A stretch of 64,000 bases of DNA from Apostichopus japonicus (lineage: Eukaryota; Echinodermata; Holothuroidea; Aspidochirotida; Stichopodidae). The notes below the pieces were generated by a model. It ran no database searches, was not told the origin of the DNA, and saw nothing but the letters and a program-made list of their open reading frames with translations. Both the position numbers and the translations under genes were made by a program. The stretch covers positions 18,638,008-18,702,007 of the forward strand of contig NC_092561.1 in the NCBI RefSeq assembly GCF_037975245.1. Reading direction: 5' to 3'. Of this stretch, positions 11,079 to 23,273 are shown one piece after another. Positions within the stretch are counted from its first letter, which is position 1. Every line of letters starts with the position of its first letter.

Positions 11079-12541
11079 TTTAAAGAGGTTATGAAATGAA
11101 AAAATTTCATGTCTTGGAATGGTTTATCTTCATTACTACAACACCACCCATGCACAACTTTCCGTAAATACGGCTTCAAACGCCAGAAATTCGCTGTCAA
11201 AGTATTCCCTAGAGACCTCTCGAGCTGCCACTCGTAAAAAAAAGCAAAGCTGCCCACAGCAGTTCATCTGACGTCATCAAAGGAACCATTTCAGCCAAAG
11301 CCGACTCCCCGCTGTTTACCGATACGGCATTATACAGTTTACAACTTGTAACCACAACACTCTTCTCATCAATAGTCTTCTCTCGAATCTTCCGATTCCG
11401 ACGAAATAGGACTTCACCTCTCAGGACATTCGTAAGCTTTGACTAAAATTATTTTCTTGAGGAACAAGCGGGGGAAATAGTTTTGAGGGTGATGAAGATA
11501 ATATCGGTGTTTTTCCCTATCAATTGAGCCCCTTGCAGAAGAATTGTAAAACGATCCCGATGGCCGAGACGCGTCGCTGCCGTGTGAAGTCCCCGAGCAG
11601 AACGTTTGGACGACCCTGAACCGAAACTGATCGGTTGAGTATAAACAAAACCACCGTTATTAAGACCTTCATATGATTTAAATTATCTCGAATGTCAATG
11701 ATCCTACTACTTAACTTGTCTTACAGTGCAAGGAAAATGTGACGTTCTGTACAGTGCAAGTGCAACCATAGTACTAGTAGTGGTACCATGGGTCTAGACC
11801 TAACTAATAGACGTTGTATAACAGGCTAGCCCGTGTAATTGTATCATCCAACTGTTACTCAAAATCACAACACAACGCCAGTTTTACCTGCACAAAAAAA
11901 AACCTTGCAGATCTAGTAGTGATTGTTCTGAAACCAACTGGCTTTAAGTTTTGTGCAAAATATTAGATAACCCCCCCCCCCCCAAAATCGTCATTTGCTG
12001 TATCGAGGAGGCCTAGGCTATGGTCATAACAAGTAATTTGAAATCAGTGTAGGCCTACAGGCACTCATAACGTTGTGTATGTGTAGTGTTTTGAGCGAGT
12101 CGTGTTCAAATTCTTCGATTTCTATCATCTTTTGGAAAAGCTTGCAGTAGAAATCCGTCTTTACTTGTGGTGGAGCAACCTGATATCACATATCGGCTCG
12201 GCATATTTAACAGTAACGAGATAAATTTACGTAAAAACAAACTCCAAACACCAAATCTCAATTACTACGGAGCGCTGCAACAGTGCAATGTTGTGTGTTC
12301 TCAGACGTTTAAGAATGTAAACATAGCGTCTCGGAAGTGAGCTGAGTTCCTCGACTGACGTCACGCCGCATTACCATAAATACAACAATTTTTCGAAAGT
12401 TTTTATTACCCTAGAATTTTTGATCGTTTATTCCTCGAGGATGCAAGCTTCGTTTGACACAAATTGGGTATCATTGGGAAGCTACGAGTATACAGAATAC
12501 GATGAGAAAGATTTTTTTTTTCCATTTCATAACCTCTTTAA
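11079..12541. repeat. About 1.46-kb segment bounded by an inverted repeat of about 25 bp
   Basis: Left arm 11079-11105 contains 'ttaaagaggttatgaaatg' followed by A's. Its reverse complement is at 12512-12541, immediately before the acceptor of the 12553 exon. Nineteen bases match perfectly. The interior shows no recognised protein; the 114-aa minus-strand frame at 10913-11257 crosses the left arm and is unrecognised. It may be a small DNA transposon or an inverted duplication. Confidence 0.55.
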
Positions 12542-12552
12542 TCCTTTCTCAG

Positions 12553-12606
12553 GGTGTGCCTGGACCGCCAGGACTTCCAGGACCGTCGGGAAGAGATGGA
12601 GATTTT
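12553..12606 (+). CDS. Collagen-Ig-EGF gene, exon with six perfect Gly-X-Y triplets (54 bp)
   Basis: Acceptor 'cctttctcag', donor 'gtgagt', phase 0-0, reading GVPGPPGLPGPSGRDGDF, six consecutive Gly-X-Y triplets with the stabilising GPP and GLP. The polypyrimidine tract of the acceptor overlaps the right arm of the inverted repeat at 12512-12541. Confidence 0.92.
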
Positions 12607-13031
12607 GTGAGTTGCTGTCTTAGAAGTATTACCGTAAAAGCTGATGGCATGGCAACTAGTTAAGCGTAGTACGTTTGAACGAATATAATATTGACCATCT
12701 ATATCCAATGGTTGCCTATCATAGTGTTCATTTATTACTCTACCGTTTCACATAGGCCCATGTGTGTTGAACTTAAAGACAGTCATCGGCCGACACATCG
12801 GTGACACTAGGAAAGGAGATAGTGTGGCCAATCAAGATACGGTGGGACCGAAGGGAGAGGGAGAGGGGGGTCACGTTTCACTCCCAGTTTTGTTGTGAAA
12901 AACCTCAAACGTTCCCCCTTTGATTAATAACAGTTAAGGTACACGCTCTTTACTTTTTTATGAAGTTAAAAGTTGTATAAGCAGCAAGTTAGGAGTTTTC
13001 AAGTGTGGCAAGTGAACCGGCCTCAATCTGA

Positions 13032-13033
<2 letters not shown>

Positions 13034-13078
<45 letters not shown>
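13034..13078. repeat. (TA)n microsatellite
   Basis: About 44 bp of TA dinucleotides in the intron between 12606 and 13382. Confidence 0.95.
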
Positions 13079-13081
<3 letters not shown>

Positions 13082-13381
13082 AATTTTTGCCCAATGAAGA
13101 ATTTTTGACTGTTTAAGTTGTACTGATTATATGCACGTTATACATTTATCGTAAACTATAGGAACTCTTTTTGTAATAAGCTGCCTTTCAGTCGAGGGGC
13201 TGAATTCCCCTGATTTTAGTCTGGGGGAACTCGGTCTTCCCTCGCCCCCCCCTCCCTCTCCTTACTCCACCTCATCATCTTGAAGTATACATGGTTGAAA
13301 TCCTGAAGGAGACAAAGAAAGATGCTAGATATTGAAACTGGATGGGTATATTTATTTGTTGTTTTCCTTATTTGCATTTAG

Positions 13382-13432
13382 GGTGAGGTAGGTGTCCCTG
13401 GAACCTCAGCAAATGGGAGAGACGGCCTTTTT
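13382..13432 (+). CDS. Collagen-Ig-EGF gene, exon (51 bp, phase 0-0)
   Basis: Acceptor 'tgcatttag', donor 'gtaagt', reading GEVGVPGTSANGRDGLF. Two and a half Gly-X-Y triplets precede an interruption, then GRDGLF, which resembles the end of the previous exon (GRDGDF). The 51-bp size suggests loss of one codon from a 54-bp ancestor. Confidence 0.8.
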
Positions 13433-14092
13433 GTAAGTAGATTGCTTTATTCATTATCTTCTCCCAGCATAATTGTTATAGCATATCATGTTAATGTGTG
13501 ATACGTCAATCCCCAACTAGCTTTATACGAGTTTAATTAACTGGTCACTTCCCCTGTACTGAAACTTCAAAGCTTTCTGGTTCAAGTCCAGGGTAACTCG
13601 ACAAAGTCCAGGTTAGTCCAGGTTAGTTCGACAAAGGCCTACCTGTTATTTAACCCGTGTTACCGGGCTGTGTCTCACTTCCCATTTCCTCATCTTTCCA
13701 ACTTTTGTTCATCCATGGATGAAACATTATTCCTCTGTCCTAAATTTATTGCTAACTTGGATACCTGTGCATGCCTACGTAGAGGTGCTTAATGGCGCTA
13801 CATGCATGTAGTTAGTGTCCATATTGCCGGCCATCGGATTTTACGAAAACACAAAACAGCATCTACTGAAGTATAATGCTGCCTTGTTAACTTTAAGCTT
13901 CAAGGTAGGGTTGGATATGTTCGTAAAAGCATCTTGTGATACTAAAACATTACCTGGTAGATGGAATGATGGCGTAAAATATGTCAAATATTCAGTATTA
14001 ATGTTAAATGTTACCCGTCAATATATGTTCGTCAGAAATGTAGACCTTTGAAATGCATGCATAAAGCATCTTTCGCAGTTTGAAAAAAAAGT

Positions 14093-14664
<572 letters not shown>

Positions 14665-14714
14665 ATTATCTGAATTTTATAGCATCCATTTATCGACAAC
14701 TTCTTCCTTTGCAG

Positions 14715-14741
14715 ATAAGGCCGTTGTATCGAGGTCCAAAT
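14715..14741 (+). CDS. Collagen-Ig-EGF gene, short exon (27 bp, phase 0-0)
   Basis: Acceptor 'tcctttgcag', donor 'gtaagt', reading IRPLYRGPN. Twenty-seven bp equals three 9-bp collagen units, half of the standard 54. It marks the transition from the collagenous stalk to the Ig-like region. Such short exons need transcript support, but both splice sites are strong. Confidence 0.6.
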
Positions 14742-15821
14742 GTAAGTTATTTTGACAAAATTTATACAAAGTTATAACAATCTACTAAGGTTGCACGGAA
14801 TTCCGTTTATTAAAATTATTTATTTGTTACTAAGGTATTTCCAATGATACTTACTACTTTTAAATGGACACAAAACTTAACTGTAATCAACACAATTTAC
14901 CGTTATTATTTTTAGTTTCTTTAATGTACATGTTTTTAGATGCACACCTAACATATCGTTGTCTGCTGTTTTACCTGAAACGACGTATCGGGTTATATTT
15001 TCCGGAATCTTAACTTTCTTGTAATATTCTAGCATTGGTCACATTAGACGGTACAAAAAAATAAAGTCTACGCATAATACATCTCTAATGTTCATCTCTT
15101 CACATCAATGGATAGCCTAACATGCAAAACATATGAGGCCTATCCATGAAATACTAACCTATACATATGGCCGAGGCTAGGTTTAAGATGGTATAACCCG
15201 TGACAGAAAAGAGTATGCGCTTATCGTCTACTCTGTTAATTGAAACCTCAATCTCATCTTCTTGTTCCTAACTCGAGAACAATTGAAACGTAGGCTATAT
15301 TCGACTGCAGGTTAACTCATCGATTCTTCCGGGGATTCGAAATTTCTTGCTGATTTGGTTATCCTTGAATACTTTTACTAGCTGCCAATGTTTTCCTCGA
15401 TACAGTTGGGAATTTCATCGACTTGAAAATACGACATTTGAGATCAAGGCTAATTATTTGTTTTGCCTTTGATAATAATTTAATAAATATTATGTAAAGA
15501 AGAAAGAAAAAACAGAAAAAAAAAAACATCATAAGCTGAATTGCCGTAGTGACATGATTCAGTCTATTGCTGCTACATACATTTACAAAATATTTCAAAA
15601 TTAAAAAAATACAAAAAAAACATACATATCTTTGCTTTGTAATACGTTATACCCCCCAATCCCCAATACCCACGAGCTATATGCCCATGGGTAAATGGAA
15701 TGGCAATGAATAAGCCATAAAAGTGTATCTTTTTTTTTTACTTTTTTACATATAATGACATCCAATTATATTTCCAAGTTGCATATAGGATATTTTTTGT
15801 TTTCATTGTTTTTCTTGTTAG
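14742..15821. other. Intron, nothing recognised
   Basis: AT-rich sequence without a credible exon, hairpin or element on either strand by eye. A minus-strand frame at 15359-15598 crosses poly-A stretches and resembles nothing. Confidence 0.6.
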
Positions 15822-15987
15822 CCTGAACCGACCTGCGTGACCAACATTCCTGTTGCTGCGGAAACTTTAACATTACACAAACCAGACGAGGCCCATAGTG
15901 AAGATGGGAGATTTGGTGTCTATCATTGTAACTTCAACAGTTTCTATGTCAAGAGGCATACCCCGGTACTGTTGTACAACCAAGACG
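15822..15987 (+). CDS. Collagen-Ig-EGF gene, first Ig-region exon (166 bp, phase 0-1)
   Basis: Acceptor 'ttcttgttag', donor 'gtaact'. It reads PEPTCVTNIPVAAETLTLH, then DGRFGVYHCNF and FYVKRHTPVLLYNQD. The G-x-Y-x-C pattern (GVYHCNF) resembles the F strand of an immunoglobulin domain, and the upstream Cys could be its partner. It ends in phase 1, which is the phase of all later exons of the gene and is the usual phase for Ig and EGF modules in extracellular proteins. The protein is therefore probably secreted or a receptor ectodomain. The Ig call is by pattern only. Confidence 0.75.
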
Positions 15988-16020
15988 GTAACTAGTTATA
16001 ATCATTTTAAATAACATACG

Positions 16021-17256
16021 CCTGGAGAGAGATGTGGAGGGGGAGGGGGGGGGGAGGAGAGAGAGCTGGAGAGAGGTGGAAAGAGGTGGGTGGAGAGAGA
16101 GTGGTGGAGGATGAGGGAAGGGAACATCAAGAAATTACCGACAGAGAGTGCAAGATGGATTGATAAGTATTCATTTACAGCTCCTAAGTTAGACTATTTT
16201 ACTAATTTACACTTGATCGTTCCCTTTCTCGTGTTCTCAATTAGCATAAGTTGGAATTTTCCATTTCTTCTTTCTGTTTTTCTGAGCTATTTCAATGATC
16301 CTTGAAAACTGAATAAATCCATAGATTAAAGTTTGACGCTTGGACATTCTTCATTCACTATTTTATCGGTGTACGCGTGTCCATATATCAAAGAGAGAGA
16401 GAGGGGAGGAGGTGGGTGGAGAGAGCCGTGGGTGGGGGGGGGGAGAGATAGATAAAGAGAGAGAATCACCAGTATATGTATGCTGTTCTAGCCTATGTTA
16501 CTTTTAAAGGCACTGAAGTCGCATTCTCCGTTTGACTTCACGACAATATCATATAGATAAGCGTAGAGTGGTTATACGGTAATTTCGCCAAATTGACCGA
16601 ATCGAAAACGTATAGGTCAAGGTCAAAGGTCAAATGTAATGGTAATATCTCTGACTGTGCTTGCTTTGTAATTATTTAAGTATTGATGCCAAGCACTCGA
16701 CTAAGTAAGGGGGGGGGGGGCGAATCCTCTACAAATTCGCGGTGTAATATTGCACCCCAAAAATATATTACAATTTTGAACTTACAAACACGGCAGCTAT
16801 TATGTACAATACGCGAAGTTTTGGGACACACTTAGTTATACTGAACACTTAAATACCTGGGGAAAAAAAACTTCAGAGGTTTACCTCACTAAGAAATCAC
16901 AGCTGGGAATATTCAAACTATGGTAACGAATCTATAGATGGTGGGGTTTTTTTTGGGGGGGGGCGGGGATGGAGAATTTTTCTAAACACTAAATTATAGA
17001 CCAATTAAACCAGGAAGTTGTTATGTAACAACTCCCTGATTGAACTGGCAGAAGCAACTCTTAATAATTCGCCAATTAAAAAGCAAGGATTGCTATAGAT
17101 AAAGTGTTAGTTTGACGTTATTATCCAATGATCACGTGTTCTTCATATCACGTTTCATGCACTTTATCGAAGAAAGAAAAGCAATCAAAAGCATGGAGAC
17201 CACTATATAGCATTAAGTTAAATCAAACTGGTTGTTAATTGTTTGTTTACATATAG
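16021..17256. other. Intron with GA-rich and G-run blocks
   Basis: Purine-rich tracts lie at about 16020-16115 and 16390-16465 ('gagaga', 'ggtgg', long G runs), with further G runs near 16708 and 16955. No exon is recognised. Confidence 0.65.
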
Positions 17257-17532
17257 TGCTCATACCAAAGGACGCCAAACGTTCTTTCGTGGTTAGTGTC
17301 GGTGAAGAACTCACTCTGTGCGTGGATGACGCCAAACTACCGAAGAACTGTCTTAACCAACTTGAGTGGGTAATCGACGGAAAACGAACAGAGAAATTGC
17401 GACGGTGGAATGGTTCCCCCTGTGTTCACATCAAACGTGTGACCACAGCCGATGCTGGAATCTATGAGGCCTATAGGAGACCGGTCGGGCGAAACGCCAA
17501 GCAGCACGCCTACTTCATCGTGATTGTCCGAC
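17257..17532 (+). CDS. Collagen-Ig-EGF gene, Ig-like domain exon (276 bp, phase 1-1)
   Basis: Acceptor 'ttacatatag', donor 'gtaagt', 92 codons. It reads VLIPKDAKRSFVVSVGEELT, then LCVDDA (B-strand Cys), LEWVIDGK (C-strand Trp) and TTADAGIYEAYRR (D-A-G-x-Y F-strand signature). This order is an Ig domain. The Cys normally two residues after the F-strand Tyr is Ala here (IYEAY), so the standard disulphide is missing; extra Cys residues (NCLNQ, SPCVH) may form another pair. The symmetric 1-1 phase is typical of a shuffled extracellular module. Confidence 0.85.
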
Positions 17533-17761
17533 GTAAGTGTACTGCTCTAACGAGGTTCATCAGATAGGGGTAGGCTATAGAAGGAACACGGAGGGGGGGG
17601 GAGGGGTGTGGGTGCGGATTTTATGATGCTTGCTCTATCTATATTAAAACAGCCAGACACTTCTCCAAGGCTTCAGGCCAGACGATCTTGAATACAACAA
17701 GCCAAGCTGAATGCAAACTGCAAGACAAAACTAAATGTTATCGAGATCATTTGCATATGTT

Positions 17762-18052
<291 letters not shown>

Positions 18053-19349
18053 CGGCATACTTTACTCATTGTCATTTTCAAGTTGGCTATAGGTAGAAAG
18101 CAACTCAGTCTCGGAATGTCCCACGTCACATGTTTAACTGCGAAAGGAGAGTCGCTCTCTATAAGGTCACTCGTTGGCCTGTTTTTGTGTTGTTTTTTTT
18201 TTCTTCTTTTTTTTTCTTTTTATTCTCCTTCTCGAATAATTACTGAATCAACCATCCTAATCGAACAATCATTAATTGAGAGACCTTCCTGGAAAATGAC
18301 GATCAGAAGCGAATGTTTATATCTCTGGTTCTAGCCGTATAACATGAGTATCATATCATAACATCATTGATTTGGGAGGCAGTCCATTTACAACGCTGGA
18401 CATGTCGGAATCCCAAAACGGCTGGTATAAACTTGAAAATGTTTAAGTTCGGTGGGTAAACTCTTTCACTGCCACACTCAACTTACGTCGACTCCGGAAT
18501 AAAGTTTCGATTAACTATATATAGTTGTAGGGTTCTGGGCCAAGAAAAACTTAAGAAGTGTGATCAAATTTTCAAACTTTTATTTCACTTTCAGCAGTCT
18601 TCCTGAGTCTTCCTGTCTGGTCAGTTTAAGTAATGGAAGAGCAAAGGTGGTACCATTGTTTTTGGCTGTGCTTAGAGCATCAGTTACAGTTAATCCGGCC
18701 AGGCAGATGCATACCTGTCGCCCCCCCCCCCCCCACCCACCTACCCTCCCACAGAGTCTCTGATCTATGGGGTCCACAAAATCAGAAGAAAAAAGAAAAT
18801 ATGAATAGCAAATATCTGAAAATTGACCTAGAAGAAACAAAGCACCTATACAGGCTAATAAGTTTTGTAGCCTCTATGAATTGACAATTTTCATGTAGAG
18901 TACCAAATGTTACAGCTTTGGGTGAAATATTGGCAATGTAACCTATTGCGCATGTACAGTATCACACTGCGCTACCATGTGGATACAAATGTTAACACAA
19001 CACCTGCTTTGGTACCCCTTGTATAGGTTGAAGCTGAGCGTACCAAACTTAATAAGTGGCCACATGTCCTCCACCTCCCCCCTTCCCCTCCCCCCTCCTC
19101 CACCCCCGGAATTGAGCATCAATCCCCAACCATGGCTGGGCATTGGTGAATTTGGAACCTCCTTTTGGGACCAGTTTCGCTTGCCGCATCGATCGCGGCC
19201 ATGTTGCTCATATTAACGCCACTGGCTACGACTGATGTCTAATCAGTGCCGGAGATGTATTAGAAAATATGTCATCTTTGGATAGCATGAAAGAAGAACA
19301 AAATGGAGAGGTTTAATCCTGAATATATTCCTCCTCTTCCTTATTTCAG
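18053..19349. other. Intron, C-runs only
   Basis: C-rich tracts near 18720-18750 and 19070-19105 (possible quadruplexes on the opposite strand). The overlapping short frames on both strands have no recognisable domain. Confidence 0.6.
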
Positions 19350-19478
19350 CTTGTCCAGATGGCAAATATGGATATCCTTCTTGCATATTGCAATGTCCTG
19401 TTTGTCTCAATGGCGGATACTGTGCAGATAACGGCCGTTGTCAATGTCTTCACGGCTTTGGAAAACAAAACTGTGATC
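19350..19478 (+). CDS. Collagen-Ig-EGF gene, EGF-like exon 1 (129 bp, phase 1-1)
   Basis: Acceptor 'cttatttcag', donor 'gtaagc'. It encodes CPDGKYGYPSCILQCP, then CLNGGYCADNGRCQC and GFGKQNCD. The C-x-N-G-G-x-C, C-x-C and G-F-G-x-x-C spacing is an EGF-like module with the laminin-type prefix C-x-x-G-x-Y-G-x-x-C seen in Tie/MEGF-type proteins. Phase 1-1 matches the surrounding modules. Confidence 0.9.
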
Positions 19479-19544
19479 GTAAGCAATATCAATCGATCTT
19501 TGTGTGTGTGTGTGTGTGTATGTATGCCTGTGCGTTTGTTTTGC

Positions 19545-19705
19545 TATCTGACCGAGGACCTGAACAAAGGAATTTCAGGTCCTCGGTTGTGATTTCTATA
19601 GAATCACCACGTCCTCGGAAGAATTCTATTGTATGAGGTATTGTAAAGGTTAGGGTACATGGATTTGAACAATGGGAAATACAATGGGGTCCTCGGTCTG
19701 AATGT
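19545..19705. mobile_element. Short MITE-like repeat with inverted ends, copy A
   Basis: Starts with 'gaccgaggacc' and ends near 19690-19702 with 'ggtcctcggtc', an 11-bp terminal inverted repeat. Internal copies of 'gtcctcgg' lie at about 19578 and 19613. A closely similar copy, embedded in the same (GT)n surroundings, lies at about 54375-54530. No coding potential, so it looks like a non-autonomous DNA element. Confidence 0.65.
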
Positions 19706-19739
19706 AATACAAACATATGTGTGTGTGTATGTAAATGTA

Positions 19740-19758
19740 AATGTATATATAAATATAA

Positions 19759-19789
<31 letters not shown>

Positions 19790-19790
19790 G
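19740..19790. repeat. (TA)n-rich tract
   Basis: TA dinucleotides interrupted by 'aaa', directly after the MITE-like repeat. Confidence 0.85.
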
Positions 19791-20109
19791 GGTTATAGCT
19801 AGGAGATTGTGAGTGCTGGTTAAATAAATTTGCGAAGCGTAGCGAGCGAAGCTCTCGCATCTCACGGCCGGGGGTCCAGGGGCCCGCTTAAGGGCCCCTG
19901 GTGGGGTCCAGGGGCAAATAACAGAAAAAGGTGACGTTATTATCATGTTTTACGGCAAGGGAAAGATAAATTTGTTACTTTTGTTGTATTTCACAAGCAT
20001 TTTACTATTTTTTGTGCCGGCCGGTGGACTGTTTATTCACTTCCAATGCCGGCCGGTAGGCGTGAGTGGCGGTTACCACCGGCCGCCGCCGGCCGGCGTG
20101 GCTATTACC

Positions 20110-20112
<3 letters not shown>

Positions 20113-20208
<96 letters not shown>

Positions 20209-20245
20209 CATTTACATTTATATATATATATATTTATTTATTCTG
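20113..20245. repeat. (TA)n microsatellite
   Basis: About 130 bp of TA repeats preceded by a GC-rich stretch (20018-20095) containing repeated 'gccggccgg', which is unusually GC-rich for this window. Confidence 0.95.
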
Positions 20246-20895
20246 CATTTGGCAATCCCATTGAAAAATACCATTGTTTTTCTTTATAACATGTCAGTCA
20301 TTTATCCACAGTGGAAAAGAACATTTCTACAAGAAAGTTTAAAGATATATGTTTATGAAATTTTAAATACAGAGTACTTTGACAGCTTTGCAAAACTTTC
20401 AAAATTATCATATTTCAAGGATTGGTGCAGTACTATAATTCAGTCTTCTTTCTCCGTCGTAACGTAACATGTATTAGTGCCTTCTTATTCCCAAGAAAGG
20501 TGACTGAGAAAGGGGTGGTATTTCCGTAAAATTGATCCTTCTTCAGTCAATAGTCACTTGGTGAGAAGATATAAACTTTGGTCCATTCTCCTTGACGTGC
20601 GTTCCAATAGTAAGCTAAAAATTGAGGAAGAATTATCTAATTAATTTTCAATTGATTGTTATAGCAGCCGCTCTCTTCGCGTGGTTTAAAAGTCAAAAAA
20701 AGAAATATGTTTGATTTTTTTTTTCCATTTGACCTGCTCGGTATCATTCGACGTGTCAATGACAGGTTGACGTATATTTGACATTAACGTTGTTCTCTGC
20801 CATCTTTCAGTCACGTGTTTCGAGGATTAAATTTCCTCGCGGATTTCCTCTGCTATTTGTATTATTGCTTCTTATAATAGCCATTTTTCCTGAAC

Positions 20896-21711
<816 letters not shown>

Positions 21712-21826
21712 GTAAATGAGATTGTTTCAACCTCATTAATCTATTGTAACACGTACAATGCTGGAGTCTGATGCTTATCTTCTACTAAAATTGTTGTTGT
21801 TTTTACGTTCTTCAAACAAATCATAG

Positions 21827-21973
21827 CTCTAGGAGAAGGGAACATCGGTAATGATATAATCATCCCGTGTATTGACCTAGGCCATGGAAGAAGTTGTGAG
21901 GGGGCTTTGGTCTGCAATGAACACGTTGGGTGTTCTTGTGCTCATGGATGGAAAGGAATACGCTGCGATGAAC
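21827..21973 (+). CDS. Collagen-Ig-EGF gene, EGF-like exon 2 (147 bp, phase 1-1)
   Basis: Acceptor 'acaaatcatag', donor 'gtaagt'. The reading ends in CIDLGHGRSCEGALVC, then CSCAHGWKGIRCDE. Six Cys with C-x-C and G-W-x-G-x-x-C spacing make an EGF-like module, although its first half has a less standard C-x(7)-C spacing. It is in frame with exon 19350-19478 and with the next exon. Confidence 0.85.
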
Positions 21974-22089
21974 GTAAGTTAAAGACTATAATTGTAAAAG
22001 GGACTTTAATGAACATAAATGTTCTTTATTTGTCCATATATTATATTATTAAAAATTTAATATAACAATTAATTACTTAATTAATAATA

Positions 22090-22385
22090 AGCATGGCCAA
22101 AATAACATCAGCATGTCCAAAATAATAATAAGCTTTACCAAAATAACATAAGCTCGTCCAAAATAATAATAATAAGCATTTCAAATTAATAATAAGCATG
22201 TCCAAAATAATATAAGCTTGTCCAAAATAATACGCACTTCAAAATTAATAAAAAACGTGTCCAAAATAATATAAGCATGTCCATCATAAAAATCAGTATG
22301 TCTAAACTAACATCAGCATGTCGAAGATAATATAAGAGTACCGCAAAATACTATTCGAGTGTCCAAGATAGACCCAAAATGTTTA
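22090..22385 (+). repeat. Degenerate tandem array, unit about 20-30 bp
   Basis: Variants of 'aagcatgtccaaaataataa' recur roughly ten times in the intron. The constant part is 'tgtccaaaataa' and the spacer length varies. Confidence 0.8.
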
Positions 22386-22616
22386 TAATAATAAGAATAT
22401 GCATATATTACATTGGACACTTTTTGATAGATACAACTTTCCGCACCGGAAATTCATGTTAATTCCACAAGTTAAGTCAATAGAGAGTGTTGCTTATTTT
22501 AGGTTAAGAAATCTAATAAAGATTCATTGATGTAACTTTGAAGCAATCTTAAAGCTACCACGGCCTGATCAGTTTGCGACATTGATTTGCTAGAAGCATT
22601 CACGTTAACATCATCA

Positions 22617-22996
22617 CCTCTCCCCCGCCTCTCCCCCGCCTCTCCCCCGCCTCTCCCCCCGCCTCTCCCCGCCTCTCCCCCCGCCTCTCCCCGCCTCTCC
22701 CCCGCCTCTCCCACGCCTCTCCCCCGCCTCTCCCCCGCCTCTCCCCCGCCTCTCCCCCGCCTCTCCCCCGCCTCTCCCCCGCCTCTCCCCCGCCTCTCCC
22801 CCGCCTCTCCCCCGCCTCTCCCCCGCCTCTCCCCCGCCTCTCCCCCGCCTCTCCCCCGCCTCTCCCCCGCCTCTCCCCCGCCTCTCCCCCGCCTCTCCCC
22901 CGCCTCTCCCCCGCCTCTCCCCCGCCTCTCCCCCGCCTCTCCCCCGCCTCTCCCCCGCCTCTCCCCCGCCTCTCCCCCACCTCTCCCCCACCTCTC
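22617..22996. repeat. 11-bp minisatellite, 'cctctcccccg', about 34 units
   Basis: Near-perfect homopyrimidine-rich array. The - strand has five-G runs every 11 bp, so it could form serial G-quadruplexes or triplex DNA. The proline-rich and glycine/arginine-rich frames on both strands derive from the repeat. It lies in the intron before the last EGF-like exon. Confidence 0.97.
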
Positions 22997-23169
22997 CAAG
23001 TTGTATTTGTTCTTTATCCAGATAGAGGAGCTGTTATAACTGATATCGGGACGAGTTGTACAGGTATTGGAAACATTGTTTTAATAGAACAAGAGTTCTT
23101 ATCACTCTCTAGATGTTTTATGTGTGTCTGTATCTACGTTTTACTTCCATCTTTTGTTTCGTCTTTCAG

Positions 23170-23273
23170 CATGCCCTTTGGGAACATATGGTCCTGACTG
23201 TTGCCTCGATTGTCCCGCCGAGTTACCAGAATGTAACCGTTTTACTGGAGAGGCATGTTTGACAAGTTCGTAG
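23170..23273 (+). CDS. Collagen-Ig-EGF gene, last visible EGF-like exon
   Basis: Acceptor 'cgtctttcag', in phase 1. It encodes CPLGTYGPDCCLDCP, then ECNRFTGEACLTSS and a TAG at 23271. The start is a laminin/EGF-type prefix (C-P-x-G-x-Y-G-x-x-C). If the TAG is used, the gene encodes a short secreted collagen-Ig-EGF protein without kinase or membrane segment. Alternatively the weak donor 'gttcgt' at 23266 would end a 96-bp exon in phase 1, as in the other modules, and the gene would continue. I see no further EGF, FN3 or kinase exon downstream in this window. Confidence 0.7.

Noticed and set aside
10913-11257. 114-codon minus-strand frame with Met start
   Set aside because: No recognisable domain, it crosses one arm of the inverted repeat at 11079, and no splice or promoter context was found.
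13560-13605. tRNA B-box-like 'ggttcaagtcc'
   Set aside because: No acceptable A box, anticodon arm or acceptor stem at the right distance; perhaps chance or a tRNA-derived repeat.
22499-23039. Proline-rich and Gly/Arg/Glu-rich open frames on both strands
   Set aside because: They come from the 11-bp minisatellite; a repeat unit not divisible by three that lacks stops is open in several frames.
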